Positions 26,733 through 35,214 are shown, counted from the stretch's first letter. The stretch: 43,918 bases of DNA from Streptomyces griseus (GCA_943330705.2 CALQIT020000015.1:1-43918), one strand, 5' to 3'. The notes: generated by a model not told the origin, from the sequence alone. A program made the numbers and translations.

Positions 26733-27366
26733 AAGCAAAGGCCAGCAAACTAACTACTGAGACTCCCATACCCACGTAAAGGCCAATCGTATAAATCGGA
26801 TCTGAATCCTCGGCATGCCTGAGTCCAAAATAGTAGATAACAAACTTCATCACAATTGCAGCCTGCAGAAACGCCAATACATAGGCCCACAACTCTTTGC
26901 TCTGCTTTTTGCCCTCGGTTAAGGGCGGCGGCTCTTGCCGTTTGCTTTTTGCGACTAATCCCCATTGGGCCTCTCTCCAGAAAGAAACCATGACTTCGGC
27001 CCACGCTTCTCGAATCGCCGCGGACTCAGTTCTTTCCCCTAGAATCTGCAAAAACATTTGGCTACTTTTCTCACAGATAATAACCCAGTCGTCATTTCCC
27101 CAATGACGGCCTCGGATCTGAAACTCCCCGCCCAAATTTTTCGCGATTTCAGTAATCGCCTTTCGGGACTCTGGCTGCTCCAATAGCTTTGGTGAACCCG
27201 CATAAACCCTATGCTGCAGTTCTTGTTGGTAGATCTCCATACCTTGACTCTTTTCTACCAACCCATAATTTGTCAACGGCACAGCTTGATTTTTGAAGTA
27301 GGCACGAAAAAACGTAGTGTCGTCTATGCGATACATCAGCAAGACTGACATCACGGCAAAGAACAA
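26713..27366 (-). CDS. Hypothetical inner-membrane protein
   Basis: A protein of about 217 residues with an N-terminal hydrophobic segment (LFFAVMSVLLMY), a soluble middle of about 120 residues (GRHWGNDDWVIICEKSSQMF) and two C-terminal helices (AYVLAFLQAAIVMKFVIYYF; YTIGLYVGMGVSVVSLLAFA) with a basic end. The start is uncertain: TTG at 27366 is the first usual start codon, but the frame stays open up to the repeat array at 27409 and the residues before it (VVSILIHVNCL) are also hydrophobic, so a longer N-terminus from a rare start is possible. The family is unknown to me. Confidence 0.68.
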   Translation of the reverse strand: MFFAVMSVLLMYRIDDTTFFRAYFKNQAVPLTNYGLVEKSQGMEIYQQELQHRVYAGSPKLLEQPESRKAITEIAKNLGGEFQIRGRHWGNDDWVIICEKSSQMFLQILGERTESAAIREAWAEVMVSFWREAQWGLVAKSKRQEPPPLTEGKKQSKELWAYVLAFLQAAIVMKFVIYYFGLRHAEDSDPIYTIGLYVGMGVSVVSLLAFAWRHHQK

Positions 27367-27408
27367 ACAATTGACGTGGATCAGAATGCTGACGACGGTT
27401 TCAATCCT

Positions 27409-27494
27409 CGATCAATACCAGCGATCAATACCAGCGATCAATACCAGCGATCAATACCAGCGATCAATACCAGCGATCAATACCAGCGATCAAT
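27409..27494. repeat. 13-bp tandem repeat array, 6.6 copies
   Basis: CGATCAATACCAG is repeated six times without a mismatch (27409-27486), then a partial CGATCAAT follows. Each unit has one GATC. The array separates the M14 gene, whose stop TGA lies in the sixth copy, from the next minus-strand gene. Confidence 0.97.
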
Positions 27495-28487
27495 TGCAAG
27501 CTGTTCGTGTTTGTCCCGGCTGCTTGGAACTAAATCGGACCAAACTTCGTGCGAGTTTACGGCTTTAAGCAAAAAATCAAACAACAAATGATGCCGTCGA
27601 TAGGTGCGTTTAACCCGATGTTCTTTCATAGGATTGAAGATGCCATGTCGCGAAAAAAGTTGCAGTGGATTTTTTCGTACCCAAACCCATGAGCCCATTT
27701 CCAAAGTCAGAGGCAGAAAAGTTGCGGTCTTGTTTTCGGCTTTAAACTGCAAAAAGAGATGATCCCAAATATCTCCGTTAAGAAGATAAGCTTTGGATTG
27801 AGGCTCAATCTGATAAATGTGGTAGGGATGAGTTTGTTCCAGCAAATGAGCCAAAGCATGCATCTGCGGAAGATCGCCAAACGGGCTCTTGGTGTAGGAA
27901 AACGGAAACCAAAGGCGGTCACGCATGCCAAACCCAGAGTGAAAATCGAGAGAAATCACGCATCGGCTTTCTTGAGTTTGTTCCCGGAAAAGTTCAATCA
28001 GCGCGCTGGTTTCTTTTTCAAGAATACCCTGCTGCCCCTGATACCAAGGTAATTTATTTGAAAATCGATGGCCGCCAACCAAAAAAGGTGTTTTGTCGAT
28101 AGCTTGGACTGGCGAGTTTCGCATCAAATCTACACCTTGGCCATTTGATCTTGTGAAGTTGTAATACCCAACGGGGTTGACCATCGGAACGACCACAAGA
28201 CGGATATTTTCAAAAAGCTCCCGCAAAGATCTATCCCAAATCAACCGGTCAACCGTGGTTTTTAAAAGGCTCCATGCGAGCTGGGCCCCAATTCTTTCCA
28301 AACCATGAACGCCACCAGTGAGAAAAAGAACCGGATGGGCTGGATTGCGTGATCCCAAGATAAATGCCATAATCGGATGACTTTGATCACGATGCCTTAC
28401 TTCTGCGATATTTTTCCAACGAATGGTTTCTTTAAGATAACCTTCTTTTTCAATCAATCGGGCTAGTTTTTGCAAGTCGCTTAACAT
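27477..28487 (-). CDS. M14-family zinc carboxypeptidase
   Basis: A 336-residue metallopeptidase. Zinc ligands are H61 and E64 (GGVHGLERIGAQ) and H183 (LDFHSGFG); the substrate-binding Arg/Asn region is NFTRSNGQGVDLMRN and the catalytic base is E263 (LTLEMGSW). No signal peptide is seen, so it may act in the cytoplasm, for example on peptidoglycan peptides like MpaA or on other peptides. The C-terminal residues AIDRWY and the stop are encoded by the 13-bp repeat array, so array changes would alter the tail. The 5' end abuts the broken acyltransferase, with no clear ribosome site. Confidence 0.9.
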   Translation of the reverse strand: MLSDLQKLARLIEKEGYLKETIRWKNIAEVRHRDQSHPIMAFILGSRNPAHPVLFLTGGVHGLERIGAQLAWSLLKTTVDRLIWDRSLRELFENIRLVVVPMVNPVGYYNFTRSNGQGVDLMRNSPVQAIDKTPFLVGGHRFSNKLPWYQGQQGILEKETSALIELFREQTQESRCVISLDFHSGFGMRDRLWFPFSYTKSPFGDLPQMHALAHLLEQTHPYHIYQIEPQSKAYLLNGDIWDHLFLQFKAENKTATFLPLTLEMGSWVWVRKNPLQLFSRHGIFNPMKEHRVKRTYRRHHLLFDFLLKAVNSHEVWSDLVPSSRDKHEQLAIDRWY

Positions 28488-28971
28488 ACTTTTGATTATC
28501 GTATGACTTTAAGCCTTTCTGCAAGACCCTGCGCGAGGTCTTCTCGTCGCTCAATTCAAGACGAAAGTATGCATGCCAAGGATCAAAGTTGGGCAAACAA
28601 AAGTTCTTTGTTGGTCGGCAACCGTGTTCGTGACTAACAAGATTTTGAGTCGTTAGATGGTGATAGACAAAGGCTGCCGAACAGTATATTTGCGCCGCAT
28701 AAATTCATATATTCAGCAATTCCTTGCCAGAGCCTTTGCGAAAATCCTTGTGAATGCAGGCCCGGCCTAATTCAAGAATTGGAACTGTGTTTTCTTTCAG
28801 CCTTGAAATTTCAAAGTCGAGTGCAGCGTAGGCTTCGGTTGAGAACGTCGAGCAATTGAGGCGATAGGTTCCTGATCGCACATGAGAAAGATGTTTTTGT
28901 TCAACCCTTTCGAATCTGGCACTACTGGTCCCGTGGATTGAATAGCGGTCAACAAAATGTCTTACCTCAAC
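28488..28971 (-). pseudogene. Broken OlsB-like N-acyltransferase (GNAT)
   Basis: On the minus strand a frame encodes RSGTYRLNCSTFSTEAYAAL and ILELGRACIHKDFRKGSG, the hallmark GTYRL and ELGR-x-C-x-H-x-(D/E)-(F/Y)-R motifs of the OlsB/hemolysin-type acyltransferase family. It is stopped by TGA at 28707-28705. Just after, the next frame reads IAEYMNLCGANILFGS, which fits the family better, and then the first frame resumes with AAFVYHHLTTQNL and NFDPWHAYFRLEL. So there is either one nonsense change or a pair of compensating frameshifts. No normal start codon precedes the conserved part either. Intact enzymes add fatty acyl chains to ornithine in lipid synthesis. Confidence 0.7.
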
Positions 28972-28976
28972 CTATT

Positions 28977-29210
28977 TCAAACATCCGATTTCAAGAATAG
29001 ATCCTCGATCCGATCAGGCTGCCGGGACTGCTTGTAAAATTTCATATAGATAGTTGAAACATTCGAATAATTCGATTCCTTCATGATTCGCTTAAGTTCT
29101 TTTTCCAATTGCTTTGAATATGGTTCTGAATGAACCAACGACTTTTCTTCAACAGCGCGGATGGCTGTTTTCTCTAACTGTTTTATACTGATTTCTTTCT
29201 GAGTAAGTGA
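28977..29210 (-). other. Open frame without start, possible gene remnant
   Basis: A 77-codon frame reading QKEISIKQLEKTAIRAVEEK, then SKQLEKELKRIMKESNYSNV and ending EDLFLKSDV before TGA at 28977. The composition is protein-like and charged, but no start codon lies in its first third and I know no family. It sits just upstream of the broken acyltransferase. Bases 29211-29372, down to pstB, show nothing I can name. Confidence 0.3.
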
Positions 29211-29372
29211 CTATTATTCTGTAAACAACCGGTCTTCTGTAAGCAAGAGCTCTTCCGAAGTGGATTGCCGATGGACCCTCGATAATTCTATCCCCGACCC
29301 TAGCTTGGAGGCAACAAAATTCTAAGGCTCCAGATGGCCTTTACGTGGAAAGCTAGCGCTGCAATGGATTCA

Positions 29373-30143
29373 TTAACCACAAAATCCTAAAAGATAGTCT
29401 TTGGTGATTTTGCAGTTTGGTTGTTGCCAAAGTCTTTCGCTGGAACCGGACTCAATCAGCTCCCCACCGTGGCCTTCGTTCCAAAAGACCACAAGTTGAT
29501 CAGAGACCCGCTTGGCTTGGGCAAGATTATGAGTCACCAAAATAATGCTCATTCTACTTTTGAGTTGAAGCAGCAAGTCTTCAATTTTCGCGGTCGAGCG
29601 CGGATCCAGAGAGCTACAGGGCTCATCCATCAATAGGACAGTTGGCTCAAGGGCAAGTGCTCTAGCTAGGCACAGGCGCTGCTGTTGGCCACCGGACAAG
29701 GAAAGTCCGTTGTCATCCAAGTGGCCGCTGACTTCGTCCCACAGTGTGCAATCACGCAAAGCCTTTTCAATGCGGTCACGTAATTCCGTTTTATTAGTGA
29801 TGCCCAATTCCTTGAGACCAATGGCAATATTATTAAAGATTGAAACTGGAAACGGGAATGGCTTTTGAAATATAGTGCCAATTCTTCTTCGCAGCATTCG
29901 AAAGTCAACTCCCGCGGCAAAGATACTTGAACCATTGAAAAGAATGTCGCCAGTGACCTTCACTTTTGGTTCCAATTCTAACAGGCGATTGAGACTTAGT
30001 AAAAAGCTAGTTTTGCCGCTTCCAGAAGGGCCGACACAGGCTGTGATAGCATACTCAGATATGTTGAGCGAGCTAGGCTTCAGTGCCACCTTGTTAGCGT
30101 AGGAAATTGCCAGATTCCTGATCGTAAAAACTGGACTGCTCAT
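29373..30143 (-). CDS. pstB: Phosphate ABC transporter ATP-binding protein PstB
   Basis: A 256-residue ATPase that powers phosphate import. Walker A is CVGPSGSGKTSFLLSLNRLL, the Q-loop is FQKPFPFPVSIFNN (PstB-specific), the signature LSLSGGQQQRLCLARAL, Walker B VLLMDEPCSSLDP and the switch His in LVTHNLAQA. The ATG at 30143 overlaps the pstA stop by four bases (ATGA); an upstream ATG at 30167 is possible. It ends the operon. No phoU follows. Confidence 0.96.
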   Translation of the reverse strand: MSSPVFTIRNLAISYANKVALKPSSLNISEYAITACVGPSGSGKTSFLLSLNRLLELEPKVKVTGDILFNGSSIFAAGVDFRMLRRRIGTIFQKPFPFPVSIFNNIAIGLKELGITNKTELRDRIEKALRDCTLWDEVSGHLDDNGLSLSGGQQQRLCLARALALEPTVLLMDEPCSSLDPRSTAKIEDLLLQLKSRMSIILVTHNLAQAKRVSDQLVVFWNEGHGGELIESGSSERLWQQPNCKITKDYLLGFCG

Positions 30144-30964
30144 ACCTGAAATCTCCCTTGCCACCATCTTAAAAAAGTTCGGGCAAAAATATTGATCGAA
30201 AAAATTGCCAAAAGTAAAATCGTTGCCGAGGCATAGGCGTTATGATCACCGCCAGAGATATTCATCGACAGGTCAAAAATATGAACCGATAGCGCACGCC
30301 CAGAATCACCTATTGAAGATGGCATGCGGGAAACATAGCCACTGGTGTAAACTAGCGCTGCGGTCTCGGCTAAGGCACGGCCAATGGCCAAAATAAGTGC
30401 AGAGATCAGAACTGGCAGAGAAGTTCGAACCAAGATTGCCTTTGTGAATTGAAAATAGGAAATGGAAAGAGCTTGAGCACTCACCCACAATTCCTTTGGC
30501 AGGGCACTCAGTCCCTCTTCGAAAGTCCGAATAAAAAAAGGCAGGCACATAACAGTTAACGTCAGAGCCCCTGAAAGAATTGAAAACCCCAAGCCCATCC
30601 ACTTGGTAAATAGCAAATTGCCAAAAAGACCAAATACAATTGAGGGTGTCCCCGCCAGAAGCTCCAAAGAAATCCGCATTGCTTTTACTCTAGCTCTATT
30701 GCGGATTCGAATGTCCGCCAAGTAAAGGCCTGCTGGAATCCCGATGCCAAGAAGCAAAGAGCAAGTCAGCGTCAATAGCCAAAAAGTACTGACCATAATT
30801 GGCGCAATCCCACCCGAGCGGCCCGAGTCAATCACTTCCGAAAGCAAAAACTTTGAAGTGACGAAAGGAATTCCATTGCGGCAAATATCATAGATAAGCA
30901 GACCCGCAACAATGACAAAGACAGAGAATAGAATAGTAACTACCAGCCTTAATTTGCGTTCCAT
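30140..30964 (-). CDS. pstA: Phosphate ABC transporter permease PstA
   Basis: A 274-residue inner-membrane permease with about six helices. The loop that docks to PstB is EEGLSALPKELWVSAQALSI, and the PstA-type ending IGRALAETAALVYTSG follows. Together with PstC it forms the channel. It starts 16 bases before the pstC stop and overlaps pstB by four, so all are translationally coupled. PstA and PstC are told apart by order and by GTPSIVFGLFGN against GIPSVIFGLWGL. Confidence 0.94.
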   Translation of the reverse strand: MERKLRLVVTILFSVFVIVAGLLIYDICRNGIPFVTSKFLLSEVIDSGRSGGIAPIMVSTFWLLTLTCSLLLGIGIPAGLYLADIRIRNRARVKAMRISLELLAGTPSIVFGLFGNLLFTKWMGLGFSILSGALTLTVMCLPFFIRTFEEGLSALPKELWVSAQALSISYFQFTKAILVRTSLPVLISALILAIGRALAETAALVYTSGYVSRMPSSIGDSGRALSVHIFDLSMNISGGDHNAYASATILLLAIFSINIFARTFLRWWQGRFQV

Positions 30965-31818
30965 TTTTTCTTAAGCCCTTGAGCAAATAGAACAATAATC
31001 AAAACCAACACCAACAAAATAAAGCCACTAAAAAATAAACTTGCGCGGTGAACTCCGGTTGCATAGGCCATCTCTATGGCCAAATTTGTATTTAGGGTCC
31101 GGATCGGGTCAAAAATCGAAGTTGGAAGTTGCGCAATATTTCCACAAACCATCAGCACGGCCATGGTTTCGCCCGCCGCCCTGCCAATACCGAGTGAGAT
31201 CCCCGAGCCAAGGGCGCCAAGGGCGGCCGGAGTGACGATCTGCAGGGCTAGGCGAGATTGCGAAATACCTAAGGCTATGGCAGAGGGTCTGAGCTGCCGC
31301 GCACGTTCTTCAAGAGCAATCGTGAAACTTGAAGCAATGGTCGGGATAATCATCAATGAAAGAACTATCCCCGCGGTCAACAGACTGGTACCGGGCGGGA
31401 ATTTTTCTGCCAATTTTGGAACAAGCACTGTCAATCCCCACAAGCCAAAGATAACGGAGGGAATTCCAGCAAAAGTATCAGTCAAGATCCTCGAGAAATT
31501 AGATATCTTCTGTGGAAATAAAAAAACTTGGGCGATAGCGATAGCATAAGCAAGAGGAGTCGCAATCAGCATGGCCACTGCAGTACAAAGAATAGAGCCA
31601 AAGACCATCGGCAAATAATTGAAGAGCCCCTCGCTGGGATGCCATGACTCAGCTTTTAAAGCCTGAATGATGCCGATCTGATGAATGAAGGGGAAACCCT
31701 CTTTAAAAACAAAAGCAAAGATAAATAAAACAGCCAGTGCAACCAGGGTGGCCGCAATGAACAGTGTTCTATCAAATAACTTATTTAACAGTTGGCGGTA
31801 CAAAATTTTGACGTTCAA
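30949..31818 (-). CDS. pstC: Phosphate ABC transporter permease PstC
   Basis: A permease of about 289 residues with six helices. AGIPSVIFGLWGLTVLVPKL, the coupling loop EERARQLRPSAIALGISQSR and GRAAGETMAVLMVCGN are typical. The start is uncertain: I favour TTG at 31818, which gives a 17-residue cytoplasmic lead before helix 1; TTG at 31854 is also in frame, and neither has a clear ribosome site. Either start lies inside the end of pstS, so translation probably depends on pstS being read. Confidence 0.93.
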   Translation of the reverse strand: MNVKILYRQLLNKLFDRTLFIAATLVALAVLFIFAFVFKEGFPFIHQIGIIQALKAESWHPSEGLFNYLPMVFGSILCTAVAMLIATPLAYAIAIAQVFLFPQKISNFSRILTDTFAGIPSVIFGLWGLTVLVPKLAEKFPPGTSLLTAGIVLSLMIIPTIASSFTIALEERARQLRPSAIALGISQSRLALQIVTPAALGALGSGISLGIGRAAGETMAVLMVCGNIAQLPTSIFDPIRTLNTNLAIEMAYATGVHRASLFFSGFILLVLVLIIVLFAQGLKKKWNAN

Positions 31819-32596
31819 TGAGGTCTTTGACTTTCTTTGATGACGCAAATTCAATCAGTTTCTTGGCTTCGCCTGCCGGTTCGGTTTTTGTAATCAATAT
31901 CAGGCTGCGGGTAATTGGAAACTTCCCGGTTCGCACGGCCTCGGTTGACGGTTGGATCCCATCTTGGCTTAAGAGTTTGATTTTGACACCATTGTTGACA
32001 GCGAACTCTGATGCGCCAATTGAAACATAGGCAATGGCATTTGCATTTCCAGAAACTAGCTTAATTCCCTGTTCATTTTCACCAATAATTGTTTGGGCTT
32101 TAATCTCGGAGCTCTTCATCCCAGTGTAATGCATAAAGACCTCTAAGGTCGAGCGCCCTTCCGCTTTGCTGACGACGGTGATTGGCGCATTTTTGCCGCC
32201 CACGTCCTGCCAATTTTTTATTTCACCTTTGTAGATCTTAATAATTTGCGCTTTAGAAAGTTCATTCACTGGATTGCCAGAGTGGACAATCATCGAGACC
32301 CCATCTTTGGCAATCAAGAATCCTTTGAGATCGCGTTCATCAGCTTTCAAATCCCGAGAAACCATGCCGATTTGCGCAGAACCATCACGGGTGTCGGTAA
32401 TTCCTTTTCCAGAGCCACCGGATTGGACATCAACCTTGGCTCCTGGGTTATTCGCTTCATAGCGTTTAGCAATTTCTGCCATAAGTGGAGCTAATGTGCT
32501 GGAACCAGTAACAGTTAATTTTCCTGCTTGAACATTAATACTTAGGGTACTTAACAAACAGACTAGTAAAGCTGAAAATATGAGCGGCATCTTCAT
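31781..32596 (-). CDS. pstS: Periplasmic phosphate-binding protein PstS
   Basis: A 271-residue exported phosphate receptor. Signal peptide MKMPLIFSALLVCLLSTLSI with cleavage after VQA. Phosphate-binding segments are TGSSTLAPLMAEIA, GSGKGITDTRDGSAQIGMVS and SKAEGRSTLEVF. The ATG at 32596 overlaps the arsR stop by one base (TAATG), giving coupled translation, and the Lys favours it over the ATG two codons on. It is shorter than enterobacterial PstS and closer to the about 280-residue type. Confidence 0.95.
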   Translation of the reverse strand: MKMPLIFSALLVCLLSTLSINVQAGKLTVTGSSTLAPLMAEIAKRYEANNPGAKVDVQSGGSGKGITDTRDGSAQIGMVSRDLKADERDLKGFLIAKDGVSMIVHSGNPVNELSKAQIIKIYKGEIKNWQDVGGKNAPITVVSKAEGRSTLEVFMHYTGMKSSEIKAQTIIGENEQGIKLVSGNANAIAYVSIGASEFAVNNGVKIKLLSQDGIQPSTEAVRTGKFPITRSLILITKTEPAGEAKKLIEFASSKKVKDLIERQNFVPPTVK

Positions 32597-32940
32597 TACT
32601 CCTTCAAGCGAATTGAACAACAACCAAAATTAAAGTTAAGCTTAGAAAATCCCTTTTTTATTGACCCCGAGTTTTTGTAAAAAACTTCGCGGCCCTTTTT
32701 TTCAGCAAAGACATAACCCCACTTTTTAAGGACGCTCAAATGATGAGACACCAGGGATTGCTCCATTTGCAAAGATTCGTGAATATGACCCACCGTTTGG
32801 CTGCCGTACATAAGCTCCTGAATAATACTCAGGCGATTGGTGTCGGTCAGCACCTTCAGGGCTTTAGAGATCTCAGTGAGTTCTTTTTTCGACTTTTTCA
32901 TAGGCAGAAAAGGATCTCTTGGAAACATATGAATAGTCAT
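32596..32940 (-). CDS. ArsR-family repressor heading the pst operon
   Basis: A winged-helix DNA-binding protein of 101-114 residues. The core is ISKALKVLTDTNRLSIIQEL, VGHIHESLQMEQSLVSHHLS (recognition helix) and LKKWGYVFAEKKGREVFY (wing). The tail holds a Cys pair (NFGCCSIRLKE), which might sense metal or redox. ArsR members commonly repress their own operon. Starts at 32940, 32928 or 32901 are possible; MKKSKKELTEI at 32901 would leave the palindrome at 32927-32946 wholly upstream, which I find attractive, but I list the longest. One-base overlap with pstS makes it part of the phosphate-uptake unit. Confidence 0.88.
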   Translation of the reverse strand: MTIHMFPRDPFLPMKKSKKELTEISKALKVLTDTNRLSIIQELMYGSQTVGHIHESLQMEQSLVSHHLSVLKKWGYVFAEKKGREVFYKNSGSIKKGFSKLNFNFGCCSIRLKE

Positions 32941-32946
32941 TCATAT
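32927..32946. promoter_or_regulatory. Palindromic ArsR-type operator
   Basis: ATATGAATAGTCATTCATAT is a perfect inverted repeat with 8-base arms and a 4-base centre. This shape and AT-rich sequence resemble the imperfect repeats bound by ArsR/SmtB repressors. It lies at the 5' end of the arsR gene. Confidence 0.6.
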
Positions 32947-33059
32947 AAATGGACATTGATATGTTGCAGCAGAACGCATCAGCTATTTTGAAAAACTAAG
33001 GAAGTTGAGCGCAAAGGCCCGCGATCAGAAGAACAAGAAGGCTTGCCAGGAGCTTTTGT

Positions 33060-33191
33060 ATGAAAAAATTTATGTCAGCGATTTGCTTTATTTTTAGCCT
33101 TTCGTCAATTGCCTTTGCTATCAATCCGGTTTGCCCCCAACTTGCGGGAAAGTACAATTGCATTGGCGATCCAAAAGGATTGGTTTATTGA
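33060..33191 (+). pseudogene. Signal-peptide stub of a secreted protein
   Basis: A 43-residue frame with AGGAG 7 bases before its ATG. MKKFMSAICFIFSLSSIAFA is a textbook signal peptide, followed by INPVCPQLAGKYNCIGDPKG and then a stop. The mature part is only 23 residues with two Cys and looks cut short, as if a longer gene lost its remainder. A genuine tiny secreted protein cannot be ruled out. Bases 33192-33294 hold no other gene. Confidence 0.5.
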
Positions 33192-33294
33192 TGCAACAAG
33201 GCAAAGTTGTGAGCGAATACGGAGGTTGCCACCACGACTAGCCTTTGATCTTGCCTGCTCGATACAACTCAGTAACGATGTGGGTGGGGGTCAA

Positions 33295-34119
33295 GTGAAT
33301 GAAATAACTGGATTGTCGCCTCTTAAGGATCAAAATAAAAACAATAGTAACTTGAAACCAAACCGCGACTTAATAATCGACGGTTTCAGTAAAGTTCCCG
33401 AACTGACTGTGATCTTCTGGATAATTAAAATCCTCGCAACCACGCTCGGAGAAACTGGTGGAGATGCGGTTTCGATGTCGATGGATCTGGGCTATCTTAT
33501 TGGTACGGCGATTTTTGCCACCATCTTTTTCTTCGCAGTTTATGTTCAAATCAAAACACCAAAATTCCATCCGTTCATTTATTGGACGACTATTATCGCA
33601 ACAACCACAGTCGGGACCACATTAGCCGATTTTGCCACTCGCTCTCTCGGCATTGGTTACACGGGTGGATCAGCGCTTCTTCTTGCTCTTCTCTTGGGAT
33701 CACTATTCGTATGGCATCGAACCATGGGAACGATTTCAGTCGCTTCTGTCAGCACTCCGAAGGTCGAAGTGTTCTACTGGGTCACAATCATGTTTTCGCA
33801 GACGTTGGGAACGGCTCTTGGCGATTGGACTGCGGATTCAATGGAGTTTGGCTACAGTGGAAGTGCGATCATCTTCGGAGTTTTGCTGTTCGCGATCCTC
33901 GGCTTTTATTTTTGGACTCATATTTCTAGGACTATTCTATTCTGGGCTGCCTTCATCTTGACTCGCCCGCTAGGGGCCGTCGTAGGTGATTATTTAGATA
34001 AGCCGGTCGAAAAAGGTGGGCTGGCTCTCAGCCGCTACAGCGCTTCTGCTGTTCTGCTTGCTATCATTATCTCATGCATCCTCTTTTTCCCACAGAGGGC
34101 GGCTAAGAAGGTTCATTGA
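33295..34119 (+). CDS. COG4705-type repeat membrane protein
   Basis: A 274-residue membrane protein with about eight helices in four similar units, each bearing a G-(E/T/A)-x-x-(A/G)-D signature: KILATTLGETGGDAVSMSMD, TTTVGTTLADFATRSLGIGY, FSQTLGTALGDWTADSMEFG and LTRPLGAVVGDYLDKPVEKG. This matches the uncharacterised COG4705 family; the spaced Glu/Asp suggest an ion- or solute-binding channel, which is inference. GTG at 33295 follows GGGGGT; the open frame reaches further up to 33109 but the added residues are not family-like. Confidence 0.82.
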   Translation: MNEITGLSPLKDQNKNNSNLKPNRDLIIDGFSKVPELTVIFWIIKILATTLGETGGDAVSMSMDLGYLIGTAIFATIFFFAVYVQIKTPKFHPFIYWTTIIATTTVGTTLADFATRSLGIGYTGGSALLLALLLGSLFVWHRTMGTISVASVSTPKVEVFYWVTIMFSQTLGTALGDWTADSMEFGYSGSAIIFGVLLFAILGFYFWTHISRTILFWAAFILTRPLGAVVGDYLDKPVEKGGLALSRYSASAVLLAIIISCILFFPQRAAKKVH

Positions 34120-34150
34120 TTTATTTGTTCAACTTAAGGAGGAGAAACAA

Positions 34151-34996
34151 GTGACTACTAAACGGAATTTATTAGCAACGTTGGGATTGATTGTAATTTG
34201 GGGCACCAATTTAAATGCGGCACCTTCGACGGGCAAATATTTCGACCGAGCGATCTTCGTTTTATTCGAAAATACAAATTACGAAGATGCTGCGAGACAG
34301 CCGTTTTTCAAGGCGCTCAATGACAGCGGCGCACATCTATCCAAACTAACGGCGCTGACTCACCCTTCTCAGGGAAACTACATTGCTCTCACATCCGGTT
34401 CACTCAATGGTGTGTCCGGAGACGGCAAGTTTGATCTCAACGTTGATAGTATTGCTGATCTGCTAGAGGCGAAAAATCTTACTTGGAAAGTTTATGCTGA
34501 AGGCTTTCCAGGAAATTGTTTTAAAGGTGCCTCGAGTGGGCTCTATGCGCGAAAACACAACCCCTTCATGAGTTATCTCAACATCAACAGCAACCCAAGC
34601 AGATGCGCGAATATCGTTGAGGCCTCACAATTTGATCGGGATGCTGCAAATGAAACTTTGCCAAATTACGTTTTTTACATTCCCAACAATAAAAACAGTG
34701 GACACGACACAAACGTAGCCTATGCGGACAAATGGTATGGTCAAAAGTTTTCACGTTATGTGAGTGATCCTAACTTCATGAATAACACGGTTCTCATTTC
34801 AACTTTCGATGAAAATGGCGGCGGCGGAAAAAATCAAATTTATACCAGCATCGTTGGGCCTACGGTGAAGCCTGGCGTCTACGGCGAGTCCCTAACCCTC
34901 TATAGTTTATTGCGCTTGATTGAATTGAATTGGAATTTGGGTAATCTAGGCAAGCAGGACGCGACCGCAAATCCGGTCCCTAACATTTGGCAGTAA
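34151..34996 (+). CDS. Secreted phosphoesterase (acid phosphatase/phospholipase C type)
   Basis: A 281-residue exported enzyme. GTG at 34151 follows AAGGAGGAG by six bases and gives signal peptide MTTKRNLLATLGLIVIWGTN, cleavage near LNAAPS. IFVLFENTNYED, LTHPSQGNYIALTSGS, the loop GHDTN and STFDENGGGG carry the metal-binding Glu, Asn, His and Asp residues of the phosphoesterase (PF04185) family. It should release phosphate or cleave phospholipids outside the membrane. It lies a few kilobases from the pst operon and next to a PAP2 fragment, so phosphate scavenging is a reasonable context. Confidence 0.88.
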   Translation: MTTKRNLLATLGLIVIWGTNLNAAPSTGKYFDRAIFVLFENTNYEDAARQPFFKALNDSGAHLSKLTALTHPSQGNYIALTSGSLNGVSGDGKFDLNVDSIADLLEAKNLTWKVYAEGFPGNCFKGASSGLYARKHNPFMSYLNINSNPSRCANIVEASQFDRDAANETLPNYVFYIPNNKNSGHDTNVAYADKWYGQKFSRYVSDPNFMNNTVLISTFDENGGGGKNQIYTSIVGPTVKPGVYGESLTLYSLLRLIELNWNLGNLGKQDATANPVPNIWQ

Positions 34997-35214
34997 GTAC
35001 TTTGTTGCCGGCAAGTAAACTCAAAATTAAAGGCTCTCTTGCCTTCGGTTTTTCACTGGTCTTGATTTTATTGATTGCCTTGTCTCGCGTTAATTTGGGA
35101 GTTCACTATTTGAGTGACGTGATAGCGGGCATACTCGTTGGCATTTCTTGGGCCGCAATATTGGCTGCAATCAGCGCTTTCTTGAATATCAGGAGGGAAG
35201 CTCATGCAATTTAA
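34987..35214 (+). pseudogene. C-terminal fragment of a PAP2 phosphatase
   Basis: A frame of about 75 codons reading SLAFGFSLVLILLIALSRVN then LGVHYLSDVIAGILVGISWA. The SR-x-x-x-G-x-H-Y-x-x-D motif is the third signature of PAP2 lipid phosphatases. The first two signatures (K-x6-RP and PSGH), and the catalytic helices before them, are missing. It begins directly at the stop of the phosphoesterase gene, so a deletion joined the two. Its end overlaps the EamA-like start by 11 bases. A complete enzyme would be near 200 residues. Confidence 0.75.

Noticed and set aside
27409-27494. CRISPR array
   Set aside because: The units are 13 bp and contiguous with no spacers, and no cas genes are present.
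27317-27591. Plus-strand open frames encoding repeated NTSDQYQRS-type peptides
   Set aside because: They only read through the 13-bp tandem array and overlap real minus-strand genes.
28690-28705. The 14-mer TGCGCCGCATAAAT occurs here and again near 36120
   Set aside because: In 44 kb several such 14-base matches are expected by chance and the flanks do not agree.
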